64,000 bases of DNA from Novosphingobium sp. SG919 (GTDB lineage Bacteria; Pseudomonadota; Alphaproteobacteria; Sphingomonadales; Sphingomonadaceae), in the NCBI RefSeq assembly GCF_012932495.1, contig NZ_JABCNG010000007.1, positions 37,916-101,915 on the forward strand. The letters are read 5' to 3'. The notes below the pieces were generated by a model that saw nothing but the letters and a program-made list of their open reading frames with translations, searched no databases and had not been told where the DNA came from. The position numbers were made by a program, and so were the translations under genes. Shown piece after piece: positions 50,857 to 58,885 of the stretch; position 1 is the stretch's first letter; every line of letters starts with the position of its first letter.

Positions 50857-52245
50857 CTAGTTCGTTTTTGCCACCGCGGTTGCCCAGCCACCACCGAGCG
50901 CCTGACACAGTGCGACGGCGGCGAGCAGGCGATCGCTGCGGGCCTGGGCAAGCGACAGCTCGGCACTCAAGAGACTACGTTCCGCGTCCAGCTGTTCGAG
51001 ATAGGGCGAATAGCCCTCGCGATAACGATGAGCGGCCAAGTCCTGGGTGCGCGCCAGTGCGTTACGCTGACGGGTGAGCGTCTCCTCCTGCTCTCGCAGA
51101 CGATCGACCGAGGCCAAGGCGTCCTCCACCTCGCGGAACGCGGTAAGCGCCGCCCGGCGATAGGCGAAGGCCGCCTGATCGCGCCGCGCCGCCGCGCCTT
51201 CTGCTTGCGCTCTAAGCCGTCCGCCGTTGAAGATCGGCGCGAGGATGCTGCCACCGAGCGAAAAGATTGTCAGAGGGTTCGTAGGAAGAAGGGAGGACGC
51301 AACGAAGCCTCCCGAAGCAGCAAGGCTCACATTCGGCATCATCGCGGCGCGTGCTGCGTCGAGCGAGCGATCAGCGGCAACGATCTGCTGCTCAGCTGCG
51401 GCAAGGTCCGGACGATGGCGCAAAATGCTGGCTGGCACTTGCGTCGGTACGGAGGGAACGGCGAGCGCGTCGAGCGGGGCGCCGCGCACAATTGGTTCGG
51501 GAGATCGACCAAGCAGCACGCTCAGCGCATTCTCCAGCTTCGTTATGGCAAGCTGTACCGACGGGATGGCCTGGGCGGTCGCCTCATATTCCGCTTCCGC
51601 CTGGGCGAGGTCGAGCTGCGAGCCGTAGCCTGCCTCGGCCCGTCGGCGAATGAGATGGAGTGATCGGCTGCGCGCCCGCAGCGTGCGTTGAAGAATGGCG
51701 AGGCGGGCGTCGGACAGTCGCAACTGGACATAGCCGCTCGCGACAGAGGCGGCGATCGCCAGTCGGACGGTGTCCTGCGCATAGCGTGTCGCAAGGAGTT
51801 GCGCGCGGGCGGCGGCTTCATTGCTGCGCAATCGTCCGAACAGGTCGAGGTCGAAGCTTATCTGCACTTCCTGTTGGGTTGCCCATTGATCAACGTCGAT
51901 CCCGAACGGATTGACGCTTCGGGTGCGCCCGCCTGACCCCGCCCCTTGGGCGGCCGGCAGGCGAGCGCCGCGGGCAGCGGCGAACTGCGCCCGCGCCTCC
52001 TCGACGCGCGTCGCGGCGATCTCGATATCTTCGTTGTGGGCAAGCGCTTCCTGGACCAGCGCATCGAGCGTAGGGTCGCCCAGCGTCTGCCACCAGGTGG
52101 AAGCGACGGATTCCTCTTTCCCAGCTCGATCCCCGCGCCACTGAGGCGGCGGCGCGACGGCTGCTGCCTTTGGCGGAGCTGGACGAGGCCCTGCGCATCC
52201 CAACAGCAACGCTACCATGAGAAAGGAACAGGCCTGCGGCTTCAC
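50857..52245 (-). CDS. NodT-type outer-membrane efflux channel lipoprotein
   Basis: This 462-residue outer-membrane factor of the RND/NodT class has the lipobox ALLLGCAGP at residues 12-20. Two TolC-like halves are visible: WWQTLGDPTLDALVQEAL with HNEDIEIAATRVEEARAQ, and later HRPDLAAAEQQIVAADRSL with the second helical hairpin. It forms a trimeric exit duct. The start overlaps the adaptor stop by four bases, so it is the third pump component in the operon. The substrate is set by the MFS partner and is unknown. Confidence 0.93.
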   Translation of the reverse strand: MKPQACSFLMVALLLGCAGPRPAPPKAAAVAPPPQWRGDRAGKEESVASTWWQTLGDPTLDALVQEALAHNEDIEIAATRVEEARAQFAAARGARLPAAQGAGSGGRTRSVNPFGIDVDQWATQQEVQISFDLDLFGRLRSNEAAARAQLLATRYAQDTVRLAIAASVASGYVQLRLSDARLAILQRTLRARSRSLHLIRRRAEAGYGSQLDLAQAEAEYEATAQAIPSVQLAITKLENALSVLLGRSPEPIVRGAPLDALAVPSVPTQVPASILRHRPDLAAAEQQIVAADRSLDAARAAMMPNVSLAASGGFVASSLLPTNPLTIFSLGGSILAPIFNGGRLRAQAEGAAARRDQAAFAYRRAALTAFREVEDALASVDRLREQEETLTRQRNALARTQDLAAHRYREGYSPYLEQLDAERSLLSAELSLAQARSDRLLAAVALCQALGGGWATAVAKTN

Positions 52246-53348
52246 GACGCTGTCCCGGTATCGATCCGCACCTCAACCGACATGCCCGGCCGCAGTCGGT
52301 TCGCCTGTTCTTGACCAGGATCGATGCGGACTCGCACGCCTATTCTCTGCGGGATCTTCACGAAGTTTCCGGTGGCGTTGTCGGGCTTGAGTACCGCGAA
52401 TTCCGACCCTGCCGCCGGGGCAAGCCTTTCAACGTGGCCTGCGAGCGACGCTTCGCCGAGCGCATCGACTGTGAACGCAACCGGCTGTCCGACCCGCACG
52501 CGGGTCGTCTGCGCTTCCTTGAAGTTGGCGATGATCCACCGGTCGGGGGGCACTATCGCCAGGAGCTGGGTGCCATTGGTGACGTAAGCACCGACCCGGA
52601 TACCGACTTCGCCGAGTGCGCCGGCTTCGGGCGCTCGGATGACGGTGTGCTCAAGGTCTATCTCAGCGGCGTGCAATTGCGCTCGCGCCGCTTCGACCTG
52701 CGCTTCAAGACCGCCGCGCCCGACTTCCACCGTGCGAATATCCTGTCGTCCGATCTCTGTGCCCGCCAGTGCCTGACGAAGCTGCGCCTGGGCAAGCGCG
52801 AGCGCGGCGCGCGTCTGGTCTTGCTCGCGGACAGAAATGGACCCGTCTCGCGCAAGATCGTCGGCGCGCGCCATGTCCGCCTGCGCTCGGGCAAGCTGCG
52901 CCCGCGCGCTTGCAGCAGCCGCTGTCTGTCCTGCTAGCCCGGCAGTCCTGGCGGCATGGGCCTGCTGGGCGTTGTCCAGCGCCGCTTGCGTAGCGGCCAG
53001 ATTGGCACGAGCCTGCTCGACCCGGGCGCGATAAATGCGGTCGTCGATCCGCACCAGCACCTGCCCCGCCTTCACGTCCTCATAATCGTGAACCAGAATT
53101 TCCCGTACGTAGCCGCTGACCTGCGGCGCGATCACCGTTGTGCGGCCACGGACATAGGCATTGTCGGTATCCACTGACCTCTCGCCGAAGGGCGGGAGGT
53201 CCCAAGCCGACAGCACCATTGAAACAGCCAGAACGGCGAGAGCTACGGCTACAACGATCACGACAGGACGACGACGAGTTGGCCGCCATGCCGTTGAGCG
53301 AGTCTCCCCTGTCGTCTCGTTCGACGGTACTGCGTCGGTCTCACTCAC
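52242..53348 (-). CDS. EmrA/HlyD-family periplasmic adaptor
   Basis: This 368-residue membrane fusion protein starts at GTG 53348, overlapping the MFS stop. An N-terminal anchor (VVIVVAVALAVLAVSMVLSA) is followed by the lipoyl half VDTDNAYVRGRTTVIAPQVS. A long Ala/Gln coiled-coil (residues 110-215) and the beta-barrel part WIIANFKEAQTTRVRVGQPV come next. TDNAYVRG is an EmrA signature. It joins the inner-membrane MFS pump to the outer-membrane channel. Confidence 0.93.
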   Translation of the reverse strand: MSETDAVPSNETTGETRSTAWRPTRRRPVVIVVAVALAVLAVSMVLSAWDLPPFGERSVDTDNAYVRGRTTVIAPQVSGYVREILVHDYEDVKAGQVLVRIDDRIYRARVEQARANLAATQAALDNAQQAHAARTAGLAGQTAAAASARAQLARAQADMARADDLARDGSISVREQDQTRAALALAQAQLRQALAGTEIGRQDIRTVEVGRGGLEAQVEAARAQLHAAEIDLEHTVIRAPEAGALGEVGIRVGAYVTNGTQLLAIVPPDRWIIANFKEAQTTRVRVGQPVAFTVDALGEASLAGHVERLAPAAGSEFAVLKPDNATGNFVKIPQRIGVRVRIDPGQEQANRLRPGMSVEVRIDTGTAS

Positions 53349-54913
53349 TGAAATTGCTCCCACCGGCGGCGGCGACGCGCAACCAGGATGTTGAGGAAGA
53401 TGAAGAGCGCGATGGCTAGGGCCATCAGCGCTACGAAACGAAAAGTGTCGGTGAAAGCGATCACGGCCGCCTCGCGGCTCATCGCCTGCGCCAGCTGCGT
53501 CCCGCCTTGCCCTGCTATGCGCGCTGCGACCAGCGGATCGCCTGCCGGCATGTCGGCGGCCAGCACATTTGCGGCATTGCGTGCCCAGACCGTTTGCAGC
53601 GAACCCAGCAGGGCCGATCCCATCAGTCCACCGACATTCTGGGTGATGCTGAATGTGACGACGAAGCTGACCAGATGATCGCCGCCGCGCTGGATCATCT
53701 GCAGGAAGCCGTAGAGAAGGGCGGGCCCGACAAACAATGTGGTGCCGAAGCCGATCAACGCCTGGCTCCAGATGAGCTGGCTTGGGCGGGTCAGGGCGTT
53801 GGCGTCGCTGTCGAGCCATGCGCCCGTCGCGATGATCAGCGCCGCCATCAGCACCTGCCACGGCAGACGGCGTTCGGACAAGGTGAGTGCCGCCGTCACG
53901 ATACCGAGCAGCATCGCCAGTGCCACGATCAGGAAGAGGCGATGCTGCTGGTCGTTGTTGAGACCGCCCAGGGCGAGCAGACCGACAGCACTATAGGTTT
54001 GCTCGGCTAGCGCTAGACGCATCACCAGCGCCACGGCGACAAAGCGCACGATCCCCCACGTGCCGATCCACTCGAAATGAACGAGCGGATCGGTCCGGCC
54101 GGACTCGATCAGGAAAGCGCCGATCAGGCAAGGAATGGCGATCGCCAGCGCGACACCAAGCCAGGGCGCATCGGTCCACCAGAGCAGGCGCCCTTGCCCC
54201 AGCACCTGACACAGCAGCAGCAGACCCGTCACTGCCAGCGGAATGGTCAACGCATCGAGAGGCGAAAATGCCCTGCTACGCTCGCTTGGGGGAAGAGGTA
54301 TTAGAAGGATCAGTGCAAGCGTGGAGCAGGCCAGCGCAACTTCAATTGCATGAAGCCCCCACAGGCCGTCCGCCGTCAACACATCCACCGGCACCAGCCG
54401 CGCCAAGGGCGTACCAAGTTGCGCCAACCCCATGCCGATGACAGCACCGAGTGGCTTGGCTTTCGGCGGCAGCGCCTGCATCAGATAGTAGATGCCGAGC
54501 GTGATGAGAGCGGCCGCCTCTATTCCGCTCGCAGCCCGCATCAATATGGCGGCAGCGAAGCCGGGCATGGCGAACTGGCACAGCCCGACGATCACGTAGA
54601 GGAGTAGTGCGATCCCCGTCACTTGAGGGATGCCGTACTGCGCGCGTGCTTTCACCAGCGTCAGATTGGCGGTAGCGTTGATCGCCACGTAGACGGCAGG
54701 AAGCGCCGCGGCCTCGGCGGCGAAAAGGCCGAGTGGTCCGGCGATATTGCCGCTGTTCACGGTGGTGAGAGCATTACCGAAGGTCGAGGTAGCACCGAGG
54801 AACAGCCCGACCGCGAGGTAGGCAAGTCGTCGCCGACCGGGATGCGCGGGCGAGAAGGGCGAGCCCGCGAACATCGGCCGCTCTTCCGGCCGGAATACAT
54901 GTTCGGTGCTCAT
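53345..54913 (-). CDS. DHA2-type MFS drug/solute exporter (EmrB-like)
   Basis: This 522-residue protein has about 14 hydrophobic spans. An N-terminal cytoplasmic stretch (residues 1-27) precedes YLAVGLFLGATSTFGNALTT. Later spans are LTGIALLLYVIVGL-like, and the tail is RRRRWEQFQ. Motifs are diverged from typical EmrB, so drug specificity cannot be predicted. Its start overlaps the DyP gene stop by four bases and its stop overlaps the adaptor start. It belongs to one tightly coupled unit with the peroxidase. Confidence 0.88.
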   Translation of the reverse strand: MSTEHVFRPEERPMFAGSPFSPAHPGRRRLAYLAVGLFLGATSTFGNALTTVNSGNIAGPLGLFAAEAAALPAVYVAINATANLTLVKARAQYGIPQVTGIALLLYVIVGLCQFAMPGFAAAILMRAASGIEAAALITLGIYYLMQALPPKAKPLGAVIGMGLAQLGTPLARLVPVDVLTADGLWGLHAIEVALACSTLALILLIPLPPSERSRAFSPLDALTIPLAVTGLLLLCQVLGQGRLLWWTDAPWLGVALAIAIPCLIGAFLIESGRTDPLVHFEWIGTWGIVRFVAVALVMRLALAEQTYSAVGLLALGGLNNDQQHRLFLIVALAMLLGIVTAALTLSERRLPWQVLMAALIIATGAWLDSDANALTRPSQLIWSQALIGFGTTLFVGPALLYGFLQMIQRGGDHLVSFVVTFSITQNVGGLMGSALLGSLQTVWARNAANVLAADMPAGDPLVAARIAGQGGTQLAQAMSREAAVIAFTDTFRFVALMALAIALFIFLNILVARRRRRWEQFQ

Positions 54914-56256
54914 GGCAGTTGGCCTGCTCCGCCGGACAGGCCGGTCATCCAGCGCAGGCTGGACAGGCTCGGCAGAAAGACATGCTCCCCGCCGCGTACG
55001 ACGGTGAAATCAGGCAGCCCCTTCAGCCGGCGCCGAACGGGCCTCGCCGGATAGCTGTAGTCGTCGGCGAGATCGCGGCGGCCGACGATCGGATCGCCCC
55101 GCGCACCTTCGCCGACGAAGTTACCGTCGTTGATCCATTGCGACTGGACGAATTCGAACTGACGGGCCGGATCGGCGTTGACGATCGCGAGCACGATGCC
55201 GCGATCCTCACCGTCTTCCTCCGTCGCGCCCTCGGGCAGCACGGGGCCATAGGCGGAGCCGCGCCTAAGCAGCCTGTGGGTGCGGGCATCGGAAATGGTC
55301 CCGTCCAGCGCGTCGCGGGGGTTGACGCGGCGGATGTGGCTTCCGACTGGCGTCCGGAGTCCGTCGGGATCGTCCTGCCGGTAGCGAAAATCGTTGCGGC
55401 GCAGCGGATCGGAGACGATGGACGGGTCGTCACGATCAGGGGAAAGGGCGAGCGGGCAGCCGCTGCGCCAGCGCCCCATCATCTTCGCGGCAACCAACTC
55501 TTCGCCGTCAGGCGTCTCCGCGTTTTCGCGCAGGTAACGACGGAAAGCGGCGACGTTTTGCCGGATCTTGCGGATCGAGATGAAAGTGCCGTTGCGCCAG
55601 AGGATTTCAGGGCCGGGGGCCGCAGCAATCTCTCCAAGTTCATTCTTATAGCCGAGCACGAATTCGCCGGCCCGCGTCACGTCCTGACCGGGCAGCGGCT
55701 CGCCGCCCTCTCCTTCGATGAACGGCCGGCTGAGGCCGTCGACATATCCGAAATGCTCGCGCATCGTCGGCGGGATGCCGACATCGAGATGCGAGAGCAG
55801 CCGCACGCCTGGCAAGCCTCGCAACGCCTCGTGACCAAGCGCCAGCTTCGCGTCGCGCGCTTCCTCGCTCTGCCCCATCAGAAAAAGGCCCAGATGGAAC
55901 CCATTGCCGCCGTGCGGCCAATCCCAATGAGCCGGGTCGCTATGACCCACGTCGCCGAGGAAAACTCGCCGCGCCGCCATCCCCTGCACGAAGGGCAGCG
56001 GAAAGCCGGCGATGATCTCTTCCGGAACGCCGATGCGCCGCAAACCCTCGGCGGTCAGGACAACGTTGATCCATGCGCTGTCCGCGGGAGCGTCCCAATC
56101 CCGCGCCGAGGTGATGTGGGGTAGCAGTCTTGCCAGACCCTCCCGCGCCGCCGCGCCATCGTCGATGCGGAATAGCAGATAAGCGCCGAAATAGGGCATG
56201 GGGCGATTGCGCAGCACCGTCCCCTGAATGTCTTCGAGTTCGAGTTCCTCAGCCAT
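54910..56256 (-). CDS. DyP-type heme peroxidase
   Basis: This 448-residue dye-decolourising peroxidase uses hydrogen peroxide to oxidise aromatic or other bulky substrates. Features are IQGTVLRNRPMPYFGAYLLF at the start, the GxxDG motif FGYVDGLSRPFIEG near residue 179 with the distal Asp, and SHIRRVNPRDAL near residue 315 as the likely proximal-His region. LLRRGSAYGP and IVNADPARQFEFVQSQWIND follow. There is no signal peptide. Length fits the longer (class D/V-like) group. It lies between the unknown gene (2-base gap) and the MFS gene (4-base overlap). No encapsulin gene is nearby. Confidence 0.93.
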   Translation of the reverse strand: MAEELELEDIQGTVLRNRPMPYFGAYLLFRIDDGAAAREGLARLLPHITSARDWDAPADSAWINVVLTAEGLRRIGVPEEIIAGFPLPFVQGMAARRVFLGDVGHSDPAHWDWPHGGNGFHLGLFLMGQSEEARDAKLALGHEALRGLPGVRLLSHLDVGIPPTMREHFGYVDGLSRPFIEGEGGEPLPGQDVTRAGEFVLGYKNELGEIAAAPGPEILWRNGTFISIRKIRQNVAAFRRYLRENAETPDGEELVAAKMMGRWRSGCPLALSPDRDDPSIVSDPLRRNDFRYRQDDPDGLRTPVGSHIRRVNPRDALDGTISDARTHRLLRRGSAYGPVLPEGATEEDGEDRGIVLAIVNADPARQFEFVQSQWINDGNFVGEGARGDPIVGRRDLADDYSYPARPVRRRLKGLPDFTVVRGGEHVFLPSLSSLRWMTGLSGGAGQLP

Positions 56257-56258
56257 GG

Positions 56259-56774
56259 TCAGCTAGCCGCATCGAGCATCTCACTGACTGCGGTGCCGAG
56301 CCGCTTCAGTCGCGCCACGTCCCTGACCGAAAGGTCGTGGTGGCAAACGTAAAACATCTCGGCTGTGACCAATGTCGCGAGAATCAGTTCCTGCGTGGCC
56401 GGCTCGCTGGCGCGACCATATCCCTCCCAAACGCCTTCGAAGAGCGCGTCGAACCAAGGGCCGCCCTCCCGGATGATGTCCGCGAGATAAGGCTTGAAAT
56501 CACCATCATAAGTGACCGTGACCAGAGCCTGCGTATCGTCGTTTATGAGGATCACGCGCAGCTCGTGGACTGTGCCGATGCGGCCTTCATAATAGCGTGA
56601 TTCTGCCTGGAACTGGCCAATGCGCTCGCGCAGCAGCGCAGCTTTGCCGGGGATGAGCTTGGCCACCGCGGTCGCCTCACCGCGCTTGCCATACCGCAGC
56701 CCGGGGCCATCGGGTTGCTGGCGGACGTCGACCACGTCCTGCGTGCGATCATTAGGCGTGAAAAGCGCAGCCAT
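56259..56774 (-). CDS. Unrecognised protein between catalase-family and DyP genes
   Basis: ATG 56774 follows AAGGAG at eight bases, giving 171 residues. It has no signal peptide or membrane span. Features are GLRYGKRGEATAVAKLIPGK near residue 25, then ALLRERIGQFQAESRYYEGR, VHELRVILINDDTQALVTVT, and YDGDFKPYLADIIREGGPWF. I do not recognise the family. The alternating pattern resembles a ferredoxin-like alpha-beta barrel. It is in the same operon as two heme-enzyme candidates, 2 bases before the DyP gene. It could be an accessory or a small heme-linked enzyme, which is inference only. Confidence 0.8.
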   Translation of the reverse strand: MAALFTPNDRTQDVVDVRQQPDGPGLRYGKRGEATAVAKLIPGKAALLRERIGQFQAESRYYEGRIGTVHELRVILINDDTQALVTVTYDGDFKPYLADIIREGGPWFDALFEGVWEGYGRASEPATQELILATLVTAEMFYVCHHDLSVRDVARLKRLGTAVSEMLDAAS

Positions 56775-56793
56775 GAAATGTCTCCTTTGCGGG

Positions 56794-57780
56794 TCAGACT
56801 TCGGACGTGGGAGCCGGAGTGTCCGACACCGGAAGCGACGAAGAGCGCCGCCACCCGCCGCTGCGCAGCGCCGCCGAGGCTTCGTAGACACCGCGCCGGA
56901 TCTGCAGGATCGGATCGTCGGTTGGTTCGATGCCGTCCACGAGCTGGCTGGGATCGTGGTTCATCATCGGATCGCCTATCTCGGCCTCGTCGGTGGGCGC
57001 CATCAGCGTCAGGCGACCGATCGTCACGCGCCGGCGCTCCTCGGGCCAAAGGGCGGTTGCGTCGTCGAGCGGATCGCCCGGCTCGGCCAGTTCGATCTGG
57101 AGATCGAAGGCGACGCTTTCTTTAGCCAGTCGCCCCGTGAGTTCCTCGAACAAAATATCGACGGGTTTATCCGCGAGATTGGCAGGCGGCTGGCCTTGCT
57201 CTCCGGCAACTGGAATCCAGTGGAAGCGCGCCGGAGTTTCTTGATCGGCGGCGTTGAGCAGCCGGAAGGCATGAACCGAATGAAAGGCTGTGTGTGCAAA
57301 GCTGACTGGAGCCGGCGATTCCGCGCGCATTTGAAACACAGCCGCCGCATTGGGATGCTGCGGCAGGATCGCTTTCAGCCCGTCGAGATTGGGCGGGCCG
57401 CCGGGCTTGAGCGGCGCGGCCGCCTCCACGAGCGCGATGAACTGGTCGATCGACCGGGCAATGAACAGCTTTTGGCTGAGCATCACGAGATGCGTGATCC
57501 GTCCGTCTGGCAGATAGAATCGCGTCGCCATGCCGACCGTGGCGTTGAAATGGGCGAAGGGGTCACCCCCGCCCTTGGAATAGCGCACCGTGACCGGCAC
57601 TTCCTGCCCACTCAGGTGTATCGCCCGGCTGTAATGTGCGGCCCCCGGGGTCGCCCGGAACGTCCCACGGTAGAGACGACCGTCCGCGTGCAGTGTGCGA
57701 TAGCCTTCATACCGGCCAAGCACAGCGTGGATCTTTTCGACCAGTTCTGCCGCGAGGCGATATTGGCTGTTCTGCGTCAT
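56794..57780 (-). CDS. Catalase-family heme protein, short type
   Basis: ATG 57780 follows GGAG; a GTG 15 bases upstream is less likely. The 328-residue protein is shorter than classical catalases (480 or more). It has the core SRAIHLSGQEVPVTVRYSKG with the distal His, GDPFAHFNATVGMATRFYLP, and a C-terminal DGIEPTDDPILQIRRGVYEA. I cannot see the proximal Tyr motif of true catalases clearly, so activity may be peroxidase-like. It is the first gene of the six-gene operon. Confidence 0.85.
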   Translation of the reverse strand: MTQNSQYRLAAELVEKIHAVLGRYEGYRTLHADGRLYRGTFRATPGAAHYSRAIHLSGQEVPVTVRYSKGGGDPFAHFNATVGMATRFYLPDGRITHLVMLSQKLFIARSIDQFIALVEAAAPLKPGGPPNLDGLKAILPQHPNAAAVFQMRAESPAPVSFAHTAFHSVHAFRLLNAADQETPARFHWIPVAGEQGQPPANLADKPVDILFEELTGRLAKESVAFDLQIELAEPGDPLDDATALWPEERRRVTIGRLTLMAPTDEAEIGDPMMNHDPSQLVDGIEPTDDPILQIRRGVYEASAALRSGGWRRSSSLPVSDTPAPTSEV

Positions 57781-57870
57781 GGGCTGCTCCGGCACCCGGC
57801 TCGCGTCGGGCTTCAGCAGCGGGCTTAGGAAACCAAGATGACTCGGTGCAGTGAGGAGATGGAAGGTCTA

Positions 57871-57891
57871 CGTTAGCGCTTTTTACTAACG
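57871..57891. promoter_or_regulatory. Inverted repeat in the divergent promoter region (catalase operon / SDR)
   Basis: CGTTAG at 57871-57876 and CTAACG at 57886-57891 are 9 bases apart, inside the 180-base gap between the divergent genes. Read in reverse it is GTTAG-N9-CTAAC. It has operator-like symmetry; the regulator is not known. Confidence 0.45.
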
Positions 57892-57960
57892 CTTCGTCAC
57901 CTTACGCTCCCGACTTGCGAAGGTAGTGCGGAGGAAACCAAGCGATGGAGTTTCCCGCCG

Positions 57961-58824
57961 ATGACCCAGGCCCCGAAGAACGATCTTGCAGGCCGTGTCG
58001 CGGTCATCACCGGTGCTGGTGGCGGCATCGGTCTGGCGCTGGCGCTCGACGCGGCCCGGCGCGGGATGGATGTCGTCCTGGCCGATATTGGAACTGAGGC
58101 TCTGGCGTCGGCGAAGTCGCAGGTCGAGGCGCTCGGCGTCCGCGCCATCACCGTGCAGACCGATGTGCGCCATCTCGCCGAACTGGAAGTCCTGCGCGAT
58201 CAGGCTACCGCACAACTCGGCGAGCCATGGTTGCTCGTCAACAATGCCGGCGTCGCGAAGATCGCGCTCGCCTGGGAAACGGGCGAAGCGGACTGGAAGC
58301 GACTCATCGACATCAACGTGTGGGGCGTGATCAACGGACTGCTCGCTTTCCTGCCCGGGCTGCGCGCTCGGCAATCCGGCTATATCCTCAACACTGCCTC
58401 CGTCGGTGGTCTGCTCGCGATGCCGGCAAATGCCGCCTATGTTGCTAGCAAGCATGCCGTGGTCGGCCTTTCCGAGACGCTGTTTCGGGAACTCGAAGCA
58501 GACGGCTCCAAAGTCGGGATCTCCGTCTTGTGCCCCGCGCTGGTGAAGACCGCCATAGCAGGTACCAAGCAGGTGGACGGAAAGACCGTATCGGCGATCG
58601 ACTCTCCCAATGCCATGGAGCCTGCCGATGTGGCGCGGATCGCGCTTGATGCCGTGGAGGCGAACCAATTCTGGATTCTCACCCATGGCGAACATATCTC
58701 GCCCTATATGCGGGCACGGCTGGAGCAAATGACGGGCCAGCGCAACCCCGACCGGACCAGCGTCGACCGCTCAATCCTTGAAACAGCGGCCGCCGCCACT
58801 GGCCTCGACTTCCTGCACGTGTGA
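57961..58824 (+). CDS. Short-chain dehydrogenase/reductase (SDR)
   Basis: This 287-residue classical-type SDR has NAD(P)-binding TGAGGGIGLALAL near residue 18, ADIGTEAL after strand two, NNAGVAKIAL, and the catalytic YVASKHAVV near residue 160 with an upstream Ser (NTASVGG). TAIAGTKQVDG follows the usual substrate loop. The substrate is unknown. It is transcribed away from the catalase-family operon and lies 61 bases before the large regulator, suggesting it belongs to the same function. Confidence 0.9.
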   Translation: MTQAPKNDLAGRVAVITGAGGGIGLALALDAARRGMDVVLADIGTEALASAKSQVEALGVRAITVQTDVRHLAELEVLRDQATAQLGEPWLLVNNAGVAKIALAWETGEADWKRLIDINVWGVINGLLAFLPGLRARQSGYILNTASVGGLLAMPANAAYVASKHAVVGLSETLFRELEADGSKVGISVLCPALVKTAIAGTKQVDGKTVSAIDSPNAMEPADVARIALDAVEANQFWILTHGEHISPYMRARLEQMTGQRNPDRTSVDRSILETAAAATGLDFLHV

Positions 58825-58885
58825 GAGGTCAGCGCTGGGTCAACGCGACCTAACCTGATATGCTGGACGCGATCAGGGAGCGTCG

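Noticed and set aside
57886..58728. 280-residue minus-strand frame opposite the SDR gene
   Set aside because: The SDR motifs are intact on the plus strand, and the antisense product has no family likeness.
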